64,000 bases of DNA from positions 1-64,000 of the forward strand of contig JANPWX010000614.1 of NCBI GenBank assembly GCA_024734555.1. The letters run 5' to 3'. Below the pieces are notes generated by a model. It searched no databases, was not told the DNA's origin, and saw only the letters and a program-made list of their open reading frames with translations. The first letter of the stretch is position 1. The number at the start of each line of letters is the position of its first letter. This stretch comes from Trochalopteron elliotii (Eukaryota; Chordata; Aves; Passeriformes; Leiothrichidae). Of the stretch, positions 1 to 33,852 are shown one piece after another. Position numbers and translations under genes: made by a program.

Positions 1-1090
1 CCGGCCCTGCCCGCTGGGCTGCCGGCGGGGCGGAGGGCGGAGGCAGGGCTGGCAGCGGCGGCGGGCGGCGCACATGCACACACCTCCCTGCATGTGATTA
101 AATGGCTCGAAATCTGCTTCTGATTTCCTCGGGGAGGTGACTTTTCCCTTCTTTTCAACCCGGGATTTATTGAAGCCTTTTTACTCCGCGTCTAGGCGGC
201 GGTCGGGGATCAGTTTCTCCTATTCTTGCTTTTCTTTTCGATTTATTTTTTTTTAAAGGGGTGTTTTTTCTTTTCCCTTTCCTCTCCTTTTCGCCCTCCC
301 CTGCCGCCTCCCCCCCTCCCTCCCGCAGCCGAAGCAGCCGCGGGCGGTGCGGTGGAGCGGGCGGGAGCGCGGCCGGCTGCGGGCACGGCGCTGGGACCCG
401 CCCGCACCGCCGGGAACAGCGCTCCCGCTTTCCACTATTTCGCCTTATTTCGTTCCCCACGCACGATTCCCTGGAAATTTGTTATCATTGCTTCCCCCAC
501 ACCCTTTTCTTCACTTTTTTTCCTTTCTTCGTGCTGCGGCCAGCACCGGGAAGGAGCTACCCCTGCCCGCCGTCCGCCCCGCCGCGGCCCCGGCTCCTCT
601 CGCCGCCGCTCCCGGACCTGTCGCCCAGACCGGCCCCGCTACCTGCCCGGCCGCGGTAAGCTGCGCTCCCAACTTCCCGGCGCTCCGGGCTCCCGCTCTC
701 CTCCTCACCGCTCCCTCCCTCGTTGCCTTTTATTCCTCCCTCTCCCCCCGCACTCACCCTCCCTTTATTTCCCTTTCCATCCTTTCACCGCCGCGAACGG
801 GACCTCCCCGCAGCGGGGCCGCCCGCCCGCCCGCCGCGGAGCCCCGCTCCCGTCCCCGGGCAGCTTCGGCCACCGCCGCTCCCCACTCTGGCTCGGCTTG
901 GCTCGGCTCGGCTCGGCCCGGTACATCCCACGCGCAGAGCTGCCTCTGGGTTCTGGGCCTTTGAGCCAGCCCGGCGTGTCGCAGCCCGGTGGAGCCCCGG
1001 CCCCGATCAGTGCGGGCGCGGTGCGGGCAGCGGCGGGAGCCCTGCCAGGCCGAGCCTGCGGTGCCAGCCCCGGCTGACCGGGCACGAGGC
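1..1090 (+). promoter_or_regulatory. CpG-dense block, probable NTN3 promoter and first-exon region
   Basis: The first kilobase is rich in CpG, GGGCGG-like boxes and pyrimidine tracts, unlike the CpG-poor DNA after about 1400. It starts at the window edge, so the island may extend further upstream. I see no clear TATA box at a convincing distance from a start site, as is usual for CpG-island promoters. Small sub-repeats sit inside it: a CCCG run near 821-836 and a GGCTC pentamer run near 888-925. Linking it to NTN3 is inferred from its position 5' of the gene and the donor at 656. A divergent upstream gene could share it. Confidence 0.6.
250..655 (+). other. NTN3: Probable non-coding first exon (5' UTR) of NTN3; start unknown
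   Basis: A good donor, GCG then GTAAGC, begins at 656, and the next strong acceptor in the right place is the pyrimidine-rich tract ending in CAG at 9562-9564. Vertebrate netrin genes commonly have a non-coding first exon, which supports pairing the two. The left limit is arbitrary because no start-site signal can be read. Other donors inside the CpG block cannot be excluded. Confidence 0.4.
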
Positions 1091-2739
1091 ATGCACGTGG
1101 TCCCCTGCCCGCCGCTCCCACCGCAGGCCCTTCTCCGCTTGTGAGGGCTCCGCCGGCACAAAGCCACCTGGGTGGGCGGCAGCGCCCTTGTCACCATCCC
1201 AGGCTGGGGTCCATTTGCTGGTCCCTTCCCAACACGGCTGCCCCGAGAGACTCCGCTGCGGGGTGGCTCAGAGGGTCGGCTCCCTTTGGAAACGGCTCCC
1301 GTGGGATGTGCTCGGCTCCACTGCAGTTCTGGAGCCAGGCTTGGCGAGACCCTGGGCACCCCGAGCACACGGCCCTTGTGAGGCACAGCTCGGGTGAGAG
1401 CTCTGGCCAGTGAACGTGCGAGCAGGCAGCTTCACGGGAAGAAGGGAAGCTGGACTGCGTTTGGTGGGTCTGCTTTTGCTTTCCTTTCTTGGAGCTGCTG
1501 AAACCTCATTTCCTCAAAACACCATCCTACCCACAGATTCCCTGGCCCACTGGAGAGTGGGTGGGTGGAAATACCTTTCTTGGGATGAGGACTAACTGGT
1601 ATGATGGGGACGTGGTGCTTGGCAGTCTGCTGCGTCGCCAAGCAGGGTGGGTGAGGAAGGCCCTGTGGACAGGAGCATGAGCTCCTCTGGCAGCTCAGTG
1701 GTCCTCTGGCTTGATGCTCATCTAGGCAGGACTTGGGCATGGATACTCCTCTCTCAGGGACCTCATTCCATGAATGCATGGGATGTAAGCCAGGCTGAGC
1801 ATCCCCACCTCCATCCGTGCCATTTGTGTTGGACCAGTAGCCAGGCTGAGACAATACTGAGTACAGATCTGGATGTGCACATCCTGCCTGCCTGGAAATG
1901 CCACAGATCCTTCTTCCCCAGCCAAGTTTGTTGTTTCATGTCTCCCAAGCCAGGAGAGGCTAGAGCTCTCTGTAACCAGTGGAGAGGGATGTGGCTTTGG
2001 CCGTGTGCTGGAAACACCCTCCAAGGTGTTTGCATGGATGGGGGGCAACTGTTTTTCTCTTTTTCTGCAATATCCCATTTACAAAACAGAGGGAGCTGCT
2101 GTGCTGCTCTGACACCTGTTTGGAGCAGGCTGATGAGGGGACAGGAGATCCAGCAGTCTGAGAGCAGGGTGGGCTGCAATGGTCCCAAAACCCCTTCCTC
2201 CTCTACCTGTGTATGGAAGGACTGTAGGTCCCTGGAAGAAGGCAGATGTAATGCCAGGCTGGGAAGGAGCTGATGTGTGTCTACAGGCTGTGGAAGAGAG
2301 AAGCCTGGCCTACGGATGCAACTGAGCACAAGATGCTCACCAGAAATGAAAGCTGCTAGGCATCAAGGCTGAGAACCATTTCCACTACTCTCTGAGCACC
2401 AGAGCAATGGTGTCTTCAGTCTGGGTTGGATAGAATGGAGGTCCCACCTTGGCTAGCTGCTGGCAGAGGTGTGACTCAGAGGGGGTTTCCCCAGCCCTGA
2501 AGAAGGAGGTGAGCATCAGTGTACACTTTGAGGGGTGTCCGGAGATGTCTTCAGCAGGGAAGCAGCCCACCATGTTGAGGGTGTTAAGGCAGCACCTCTG
2601 CGTCCTGTTCCACCACCCTGGTTAGTCAGGCCCTGCTCCATAAGGAAGCAATTATTTTGTGCCCCTTGGAGCCCCTCCCTGAGCCTGCGCAGGACACTTG
2701 CGCTCGGTATGGAAACGCGACAGATTTTCCATATTCCGC

Positions 2740-3060
2740 TTTGCCCCGTGATGTTTAAAAACGTACGTGACAGCTTCTTCCTAATGCTGCAGGCTTGGCT
2801 GGCACTCAAGCAATAACAGACTGTGGGACACCAGGGGCATGAAATATCGCACCAATAGCCAGAGAGGGGGTAAAAAAAAATGAGATGTCAAAGTGCAGTG
2901 TGTTTCCAGTCCGTTGTTGTGAGCCATCCTCTGCTTGATGTGAGAGATCTTTCAAAGCCGGCCAAATGTTGTCATTTCTGAATACCATTTTAAATATTCA
3001 TCCAGACTATTTTCAACATCTGTGCCCGGCATGTTGTGAAAATGCAATGAGAAATGTTAT
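2740..3060. promoter_or_regulatory. Candidate regulatory block in intron 1
   Basis: An AT-rich, low-repeat stretch in a GC-rich intron, containing TTTAAATATTCATCC, ATTTTCAACATC and ATGCAATGAG motifs (homeodomain/POU-like). It is not a CR1 fragment or simple repeat. Conservation is not testable here. Confidence 0.25.
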
Positions 3061-3331
3061 GGAAACCAGATCACTTTATTCTCATATGGAGTGGAAAGGC
3101 ATGGAAGCAATGAAGCCTTCTGGACTGGAACTCTGACAGGTCCCTTGCATCCACTGGGAGTAGTGGGAGAAAAATCCTCTGCACCTTGAGGGATGCTGCT
3201 GAGACCACTCAGTAGAGCCAAGCAGTGTGGTAGGAATGTGCAAAAGGGTTTGGGAGACTGCGGTGGGGTTAGACTTGGGTAAAACAACTAACTGGTGAAG
3301 ATGTAGTAGAGATTAATAAATGGGGTAGAAA

Positions 3332-3432
3332 AAAATCAGAACACCCTGAGTTGGAAGGGATCCACAATGACCATTGAGTCCAAATGCATCCAGGGAGTGC
3401 TTGCTTGTCCTGTCAAGGGCTCCAAATGTCTT
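3332..3432 (-). repeat. CR1 LINE fragment (3' end, minus orientation)
   Basis: Reads as the complement of a CR1 3' end: CACCCTGAGTTGGAAGGGAT followed by a GTCCAA segment. It is short and diverged. Boundaries are approximate. Confidence 0.65.
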
Positions 3433-3949
3433 TTTGAGTTGCTGTTCCATTGGGAACTTTAGGAGGAGGTCTCCAGCTTGCACTAGCTAGAGTGTTTGCC
3501 TGCACTCTTGCACTACAAGAGTGTTGCAGCAAAATATATTCAGGTTTTCATCATATGGGTGATGCTATGCTGAAGTCTCCTCTCTCCAGAGTAGGACCAC
3601 CTCTGCCCAAGACCAGTGGTGAGCAAAGTGGGCATGGGGGGCCCAGGAGGACACCCATGCTGGGTGTTGGTCCCTCCTTCCTGCAGTCAGCATGGCTTAT
3701 GAGTTACTGAAACTGATGAGCAGGGATGTGTCTGAGCATCCTGCATTTGACAGCTCCATGCACATAGCTGATTAGCCTGGGGACTGTTTGTTTTATGGTG
3801 GATTTCTTTTTTCTTTTATTTTTTTGGTTCTTTTTGATAACCTTGGAAATCTGGGCTCCATTGTTGTTGCCTTTTGTAACATCAGGCTGCAACTAATTCA
3901 AGCCAGGCCAGATCCTGACCACAGGTATGCCAGTGTAAATTTGAATGGA

Positions 3950-4300
3950 GTTGCTTATGTCTTGGTTTGGCCTGATGTGAATGGAGTTACTTCGGGCTGA
4001 TGCCAAAGCAGTGAGGTCAGAATCTGGTCCATCCTTTCCTGTGTGCAGTGTAATTTGTACGCGTCTCCTGGCACCGCCGGGGTATCGTATGGCTTGTGTA
4101 ATTCTGGCTCCGACCTGCCAAGAGTGCATTGCAATATCCATCACCTGCAGTGCCTGCTGCAGGAAGATGCTGCTGTGTAATTGCTCCCCTGAGCTGTGTG
4201 TGCAGGGGACTGAGAGCCCGAGGGGCTGCGTGGAGTGGAGCAGCCCTGCGGATGTGAGGCCGCAAGCACTCAGAAGCTCCTGATACTTAAATATCAGGAG
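3950..4300. promoter_or_regulatory. Candidate regulatory block in intron 1
   Basis: Contains TGTAATTCTGG, GCATTGCAATATCC, CATCACCTGCAG and TGTAATTGCTCC, a mix of C/EBP-, E-box- and homeodomain-like words, with isolated CpGs retained (for example ACGCGTCTC). Suggestive of an enhancer, not shown to be one. Confidence 0.25.
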
Positions 4301-5999
4301 AGATGAGGGAGCTTGTAAAGGAAAGTGAGGCATCTCCTTTGTGCCATTAGCCGTGTCCCAAGTGGGCACCAGTTGCTCCATTAGCAGCTGGGAAGGCGAT
4401 TAGCACTCCCAGACACTCTGCATCCCCCCAGCCTCTCCCAGCGCACACTCCCTCCCTCTGGAAAGCTGAGCCGGACCAGTACCTTGACTCCATGGAGTTT
4501 TTCCTTTCACTTTAAATACTTCTCCGTTGTGTTTTTATATCCCAGAAACACATGGAATGATTTATCCATGGCCAGAGCAGAGTTTGGGCCTGATTCTGTT
4601 TGTTGGGTGGAGGAATTAAGCTTCCCCAAGCTGGTATTGGCATGGCGGGAGAGGGACCTGGGTATCCAGGGACCCTGGCAGCCCTCCAGGATGGATCTTG
4701 TTCATGGGCTGGGGCAGAGCTGCAGGGGGTTGCTCCCACAGCACATGTGGCAAGGGAGTGCAGATGCCCTCATACAGACAAAGGGCCTGTAACAAGGTGG
4801 AAACGTGCAGGTTGTAGTAGCAGGTACACCCTGGTTTAGGGACTTGCTCTGGCCATTTGTGCCTGGTTTCAGCTTCTCTGAGTACATCATTCCTCTTCTG
4901 CTTTGGATCCTGTCCCATCCTCCCAGTGGCTTCCTTCTCACAGGGTATCTGAGGTGCTGGTGGGCTTTACTGAGGAGGACACAGTTCAGGAATGAGCAGT
5001 CCTCCTAGAGCAGTCTTACTCAAGAGTCTTAGTTGTTGGACCCCCTCAAGTACTCAGACCCTTTGGTCCTTGCCCAGGAATCTCTGCCTCGTGAGCCATG
5101 GCTTTTGCTCTGCCTATTTGTGCCCCATGCAGGTGGGTGGCTCCACCCCTGCCCCACGCTGTCACCCAGGACCTTATCTCTGTGCACAGGGAGATGCAGC
5201 ACCTCATGGGGACCAGTCATTCCCATCTCAACCAGTTCCAAGTAAGGCCATGTCTTTTCCTCAGGTGATGCAAATCGTCCCACACCCTGCTGTCCTGGCC
5301 TGGAGGAGAAATGCAGTTGGCTGCAGCATGGCAGCAGCATTGGTGCAGGGGTATTAACCTGGGGGAGCAGCACAAGCATCAACCAGGTCCCTGGCAGGAG
5401 TGCAGCATCTTTGCCCTGCTATTCCTTGGGGTTCTCCCATCCTCTTCCAGGGCAGTGCTGGCTGCTCAGCTTTAGCCATCACCTGCCCTCTAAGCATACA
5501 TTTTTCCAACAGCAGAGCACCACCTGTGCCTTCCCTCCCACTTTAATTACAGAAGGCTGCTCCTGTGCTGCAAAGATCCTGGGATCAAATCTGGTTAATA
5601 ACTTGCTTCCCTCCCTGCCCAGTGTTGTTCCACCTAATCCTGTAATTACTTCAGCAAAGTTGCTGTGGCCCCAGTCTGCCAGGTGGTGACCCTGTAGGCA
5701 CCAGCATCCACGTTGTGGGAAGTTTGCTCTCCTTGCGCTGCCTCACCTGCTGCATTTGTCTCATCCATTCTATTTTGGGGAGCAAGCCCCTACCCAATGG
5801 CTCAGCATCAGGACACCAGGCATGCATCTGCACCCAGCATCACCCTCGGTAGCACTGTCTCCTGGAAAGACCATGGAAAAGGAGCACACAGTGGGCTGGT
5901 GCATCACCCTGACAAGTCTCCCACAAGGCAGGGAAACACTGCTGGTCGCTCTGGGAAGTGTGGAGTTGTAGAGAGAAGGGGTGTGGAGGTGTTGGATTT

Positions 6000-6260
6000 G
6001 GAAACTAATTTTTTTTAAAAGCACTTCTGAAGTGCTCCGGCAGCATGACTTCCTTCCAAGCCGCACGGCTGTTAGCATTCCCGGAGTGAGTGGAGGAGTG
6101 AGGAAATCGCCCACCTCAAAAATGCAGCCGCTTCTGGAGAGGAGCTGGGAGGGCGGCCGCTTCCTCGGGAAGGGTGAGCCCCACCGCCGCATTCCCCCGG
6201 GCCACGGCTGCTGCTGCTGGCGCGGAGCTGGCAGCCACCCGAAAGCCTCGCCGGGGACAC
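6000..6260. promoter_or_regulatory. Candidate regulatory block in intron 1
   Basis: Begins with AACTAATTTTTTTTAAAAGC and continues with a CpG-containing non-repetitive stretch (CCGCACGGCTGTTAGC, GCGGCCGC). It stands out from the CpG-poor intron around it. Confidence 0.22.
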
Positions 6261-9200
6261 TTTCGGGATGCTGTCCCTGGGAAAGGGGCTCCGTTGCTTA
6301 TGTCCCTCCTCATGCAGGATCCAGGAATGTGCTGGGCTGGATTCGGCACCCACGGGTCATCCCAATTCTCTCTGCCTAGTCCGCAGTGCCTCCATTTGAT
6401 CTGAACCGGGGGCAGCAAAGATGGGAAGTGAAAAGGGGGGGCAGATGGGGACCAGGGAGAGAAATACCCACTCCCAGGCCTCTCTGGCAGCTTGCCGGCA
6501 GTCCCAGGGTCATGCTGAATATGTATAAAAGGGAGCAGATTGCAGCTTGCCCTCCTCTCCAATACGGAGGTGAGGCCCATGGAGACCACTGGCCCCAGCT
6601 CTCTTTCAGTGGGATAATGGGGTGAGCTGAGCACGGAGCGTGCGTGCCTGTGTGTGGTCCTGCGGATGATAATGATTTCCACTCATGCCCTGCCTCCGCA
6701 GTGCTGATGCGCTGCTGAGCAAGTGTTGGCTCCCCGATGGCTGCTCCCCAGCAGCAGAGCCACCAAAACTTTGGCACTAAACCTCAGGGACTTGTGCCTT
6801 GGTAACAACGGCAGGAAGAACAAAGCTTCCCACTCAGGCAGGGAGGATGAGCAAGAGATGCTCATGTCCCCATGCATGCCTAAACCAGCAGTAACCTGGT
6901 CCTGGGTCCTAGACTTGCTGCTCCAATGCTCATAACAGCTTTGCCTGTGGCCTCTCCCCTGGCTACCAGAGATGCTGCTGCTGTCGCTTTCCCCTGGGCA
7001 AGGGTTTCTCCACACCATTGTGTCTTACCAGACAGGAAATTAAAAGGCCTTTGCTTGAGCATATCCCTACTCCTGTCACCTTGCTGCCACATAGCAGAGA
7101 GGGGGTGGAGGAGACTATTTGTTGGCAGCATTTAGCAGATGCCTTGTTCCACACATCCTGATTCTCCCTGGAGTGGATGGATGCAGCTACTGAGGACCCC
7201 TGGGGGTTTCTCCTCTCTCCTCCTGGTGCAGAGGTTTTCCCACAGGGTTGTCTCCCTGCTAGTGCTGCCCTGTGGGTGCTGGGATGGAAGGTGATGGCTG
7301 CAGTACCTGACTGCGTGCCCTCTGTGGGATGTGCAGTTGGAGGGGGACAGTGAGGGGGAGAGGGCTGGCAGTACCACAGGGCCAGAGGTGCTGTGCTGGC
7401 TTCTGCAAGTAAATGCATCGCCAGGTCTGGGTGGGTGTTGAGGGGGAGTCCATCAGCACCTTGCAGCCCCTTTGCTGGGTGAGAATACAGCAGCAGGGCT
7501 CTGCCAGTGGGCTGGCAGGGGCTCGTACCCACTGTGTGCTGCTCAGCACCAGGCAGGGGCTGGGGATCATCCTGTCAGGATTGTGTTGAGGGATTAACCA
7601 GCCACAGGCTTTGCTCAACAAGCAGATGCAGATATAGCAGCAGCCATAGCTTCATCTCCTGCTCAGGAGGCAGCTGCTTGCAGTGGAGCCAGGAGTCCCA
7701 ATGGGGCCCTGTAGGCTTCCTGCAGTGGGAGATGCCTTTCATTGCCTGATGCTCATGGCATGGCATCTCCTCTGCTGTGGTGACTGCTACATCCCTGCAG
7801 TCTCTAACCTTGCAGCCACACTCCTCAAGTAGTGGAGTTTCAATGCTCTGGGCACTCCAGGGACAGTATCCTTTGTCTTGCTGGCGGCCAAGTCACCAAG
7901 CCATGGGCTGTCATGTCCCCAAAAGGCTCTGCAGCATTGTGGTAAAGCTGGAACTGTGCTGCTGGGGAGATGCAGGGACCACCAAAGGAGCTGCCAATTT
8001 TCACATCTCTTTTTCCATCAGCAGAGGATTAAGCAGTGAGGAAACAGCATGGAAATGGCAGGGGCAGGTTTTGCCTTGGGGGAGATGTCCCAGGATGGGC
8101 TGAGACCCCTGTTCCTGTTGCACCCTTGGTAGGCACGAGCTGTAGCTGCTGGGTTGACTGTGGCTGAGCAGAGAGGAGTTTCCCCTCATTAGTGGTTTGG
8201 CAGCCTGCAGAGGCAGTTTTCTTCCACAGTCGTGGCTCCTTTTTCTTTGCAGAATGGAATAACAAACCAAAAAAAGGGTCCCAAATCATTGAAATGGGCA
8301 GTTCCTTTGGCCAGTGTGGGCAGCTGGACAGGCAGGAGTGGCACTGGGGCTGTAGATGGGGGCTGAAGCTGGGGATACTGGGCTGGGTCATGCAGAGTTT
8401 CATTCCTCAGAGAGAATGAGGACAAGTCATCCTGTAAAGATTTACTAGTGGGAGAGGGGACAATCAGGGGACCCCTCCTCCTGCCTGGTCATGGCATTGG
8501 GATGGTTGAGGCTGGACAACTTGGCTGTGGCTCTGCACAACCCATGTGGTGGCAGGGCTGATGCCACCTACCCATCCAGGAGGGTCAGAGGTCTGCTAGG
8601 CAAGAGTGGGACATGACCAGTTTGCATTGTGTGGGAGATCGTTCATGCATTCAGACCCAGCAGGAGGGAATGTGACCTCCAGACCTGTTCCACTCTTCAA
8701 GTCAGTAACTTGGGAGATGTGCCACATCTCCTGGGAGCCACTAAGCTCCCTGACCCTGTGCGGTAGCTGCTGGGAGAGGAGCCCAGCCAGGTCCTGCATT
8801 TGGTCCTGGACTTTCCCCCAGTCAACAAACACATCAAACCCAGACCTGGATTTCTTGGGGGTGAGGCCAGAATAACTTCCTTTGCTGCTGGGTAGTGTGG
8901 CAGAGGAATTTGGAGGGGATCCAGCCCCTGGCTTGGAGAAGCCACTGTGCCCATAGACAGCAAAGACAGTAGTGGTGTCTTCAGGAGCTCCAGGTCTTCA
9001 TCTCAAGAAGCTCCTGCCTCTTGCACAATGTGCCTGTGGTTTTATTACTGTTTCTCCTGCTCTGTCAGGAACTATTTTGTGCTGCAGGTGGATAACTTGG
9101 GGTCTGCAGCTCCTGTTGCATCTGAAAGATCTCCCCTAACGCTTCCCCATCACCAGTCCTTGTCAGCCATGCAGCAACAAGGTCTCTGAACTCCATGTGA

Positions 9201-9593
9201 CATCCAGGGCTGCTGGCAGGCAGAAACATTCCTGTCACCACATGACAGTTTGTAAGAGGCCAGGAAAGGGCTGTACCCTGATTTCAACCTCTTCCATCAA
9301 AAGCTCAGGCCCTTTTCCCATTTCCGTAGTATTTCAGTCCTGCTGAAGAGCAGTGAGGGATTGGTGTGGATGAGGCAGCACAAAGTAACTGCCTCCCTGC
9401 CCCACTCCCAGGATACTGCATCAGTGGATATAGGGTGGGAAGATGGGTACAGGTGATGGACCAGACATGGGGGAGTTTCCCATCCCTTACCAGCCCTCCC
9501 AACATGGATAGTGCTGTGGCCATGACACTGCTGGTGCCGCTCACTCTTGTTGTTCTTCTCCCAGGGAGGAGCCACTTCCCTCTCCCCAGAAGG

Positions 9594-31793
<22,200 letters not shown>

Positions 31794-32005
31794 GGGGTTT
31801 GCACCCACCCCGTCCCCCATGCCCAGACCCAGGCCAGCTGGGTGCTGCCAGACTGCACCCACAGACTCTGTACATATATATAGTGTGAACGGACTCTTTG
31901 TCTATAGTGTATATTTTGGCAATGGTTTCCTGTTGTGCGTGTGTCACGGGTGGGTGTGCGTGTCAGTCCTTTAAGTGTATATTAAAAATAATGCAGTAAT
32001 GACAA
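31794..32005 (+). other. NTN3: NTN3 3' UTR (proximal form); end approximate
   Basis: After the TGA there is a GC-rich segment, then an AT-rich stretch with alternating TA and TGTATATT motifs, ending near the ATTAAA signal. The 3' limit is placed about 20 nt after that signal and is an estimate. AU- and UGUA-type motifs near 31870-31915 could bind 3'-UTR regulators (inference only). Confidence 0.65.
31981..31986 (+). terminator. Polyadenylation signal ATTAAA
   Basis: ATTAAA, the commonest variant of AATAAA, lies 188 nt after the stop codon in an AT-rich context with GT-rich sequence on either side. A canonical AATAAA at 32986-32991 could serve as a distal alternative. Confidence 0.65.
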
Positions 32006-33675
32006 ACCTTTAATGAGGAGCAAAGTGGAGCGAGGTCCTTTTGGTGCCTGTCACCTGAAGGAGCTTGAAGGGGATTGGTGTCCTGCTCTGGGCATTCCAG
32101 AGCACATTTTCAAGGCTTTTATATTCCCTTTAACACAGTTGTCTTCTGCCCAGTGCTGACATCTCGGTGGACAGCTCTCCCTTCTCCAGCATCCAGGGTA
32201 TGATTCTTCCTCACTCTGAAAATGTGCTGCTGCCAGACCTCTCTCTGCTTTCCTCCTTGCCCAGGAGGAACAGGAAGTCAGAGTTTTCTGTCCCTCATTC
32301 CTATGTGCAGGCAGGCTGAGTGGAAACTGTCCAGTGCTGCAGGAGCTCCACGAGGAAGGACAAATGAACTTTTACAAGGCCTGATTCCCCGGTGACCTTG
32401 GGCTCACATGGGCCAGCACTGCTGGCTGGGGCAGACCTGTGCAGTGCTGCAGTGCCATAGGGAGGAGCCAGGCCCTGGCACTGTGCTGGTGGCCACCAGG
32501 GACAAAGGGACAGACCTGGCAACCCTCAGTTGCCACTGTCCTGGTGCCTAGTCCAGACAACCCAGTGAGAAAGACCTGGACGCACCATTTTCCCCTCCCA
32601 TGTCCACCTGCTCCCTCTGAAGCTGAACTGGACTGGACAAGCTGACCAGAGCCATCATGTATCACCATCCATCCACCCAGGTCTACGTGCCTGTATTCTC
32701 ACCTGGTACCAACTGACATAATTCCACTTGTTTCTGTTGAGATGACACCAAGTGACCACCTGCCTTGGTGTGCATCTTCCAGAGCTGGCCAGACTCTGTG
32801 CTGTCCTGGGAAAAATTGCTGTGGCCAAGATTGTCCAAGGAGATGCACAAGGCAGAGGTGACAGGAAGAGAGAAGAATTTTCATTGATCCACCTCTAGTC
32901 TTTTATATCTTCTTCACCATGTATTAGTCTCTGGTTAAACAGGCACCAGTATCTTCCCATGTTGAGATTGTAGCAGTCTTGGCTTAATAAATACAAATAG
33001 AAATAATAGGTGCTTTGACAATAGATATTCCTTTCTACAAAAACATTGCCTTGCTTATTGACGGGTTGCTCAGTGAGAGGTTGTAGCCTACATCACAGTC
33101 TTCCAGTCCATTAGGATGAAACTTTACTCTTTCCAGCCCACGGCAGCTTGTGTGGACTCCCCGTTCCATGGTGGTGCTTCCAGGTTTCAGCATCCCAGGG
33201 TGGTGCTGGAGCTTCCAGCTGAAGAGACTAGTTTAGCACTGTTGGGTTTCAGGACAAGGGAATTTGGGGAGTGAGGATCTAGGCCCTGGGATGTCTGTGT
33301 GGACATGCAGGTGCATTGGTGAAGCTGCTGGAGATGCTGGCAGTGACCTTTCAGAGCTGTGGAGGGCCTGCAGTGCCTACAGTATTTGGGTCCTGTGGGT
33401 GCTTGGGTGCCTACAAAGGACATGGGCAGAGGTGTGGGGAAGCCAGAAGCTGAGGGGTAATGGATATGTGGGATCACTTGGGCTTGAGCTGATGTCTGAG
33501 CTGAGGAGACCCTCCAATCCCTGGCTCCTCTTGTTTGGATTGTCATAGAGTACTGGTCACTGCCATGAGATGGCTCTTGATGTAGTTGGACCACCCACCA
33601 GTTCTTCTCTTCCTCCTATGTCTGCTTTCATCAGACTTGCCCTTGGCTCAAGTTCACTCCAACCCCGTGCACTCA
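32006..33675. other. Non-coding DNA just downstream of NTN3
   Basis: Contains the distal AATAAA at 32986 and an AT-rich patch near 32.93-33.05 kb. No exon, repeat family or RNA gene is recognised. Confidence 0.5.
32986..32991 (+). terminator. Possible distal polyadenylation signal AATAAA
   Basis: A canonical AATAAA in an AT-rich stretch 1.2 kb after the NTN3 stop. It could end a longer 3' UTR or be a chance occurrence. Nothing in the sequence decides between these. Confidence 0.25.
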
Positions 33676-33852
33676 ACAGTCACAGAATGGTTTGGGTTGG
33701 AAAGGACCTCAAAGATCACCTTCTTCCAAGTCCTGCCATGGGCAGGAACACCTTCCACTAGACCAGATTGTTCCAAGCCCTGTCCAACCTGGCCTTGGAC
33801 ACTTCCAGGTATGGGGCAGCCACAGCTTCTCTGGACAAATGCAGGTTTCCTC
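33676..33852 (-). repeat. CR1 LINE 3' end, minus orientation
   Basis: TCACAGAATGGTTTGGGTTG, AAAGGACCTCAAAGATCACC, GGAACACCTTCCACTAGACC, CCAACCTGGCCTTGGACACT and CAGCCACAGCTTCTCTGG follow in the standard order of a reverse-oriented CR1 tail. Confidence 0.92.

Larger units (their letters stand above)
656..9564 (+). other. NTN3: Presumed NTN3 intron 1
   Basis: About 8.9 kb without a recognisable coding exon. It contains a CR1 fragment near 3.33 kb and AT-rich possible regulatory blocks near 2.74-3.06, 3.95-4.30 and 6.00-6.25 kb. Most of the rest is ordinary CpG-depleted GC-rich DNA. The acceptor is TTGTTGTTCTTCTCCCAG, ending at 9564. Confidence 0.5.

Noticed and set aside
226..1397. Long open frames on both strands in the CpG block at the left end
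   Set aside because: High GC makes stops rare, so several frames are open at once. Peptides are low-complexity Pro/Arg/Ala with no domain. This is best read as promoter and 5' UTR.
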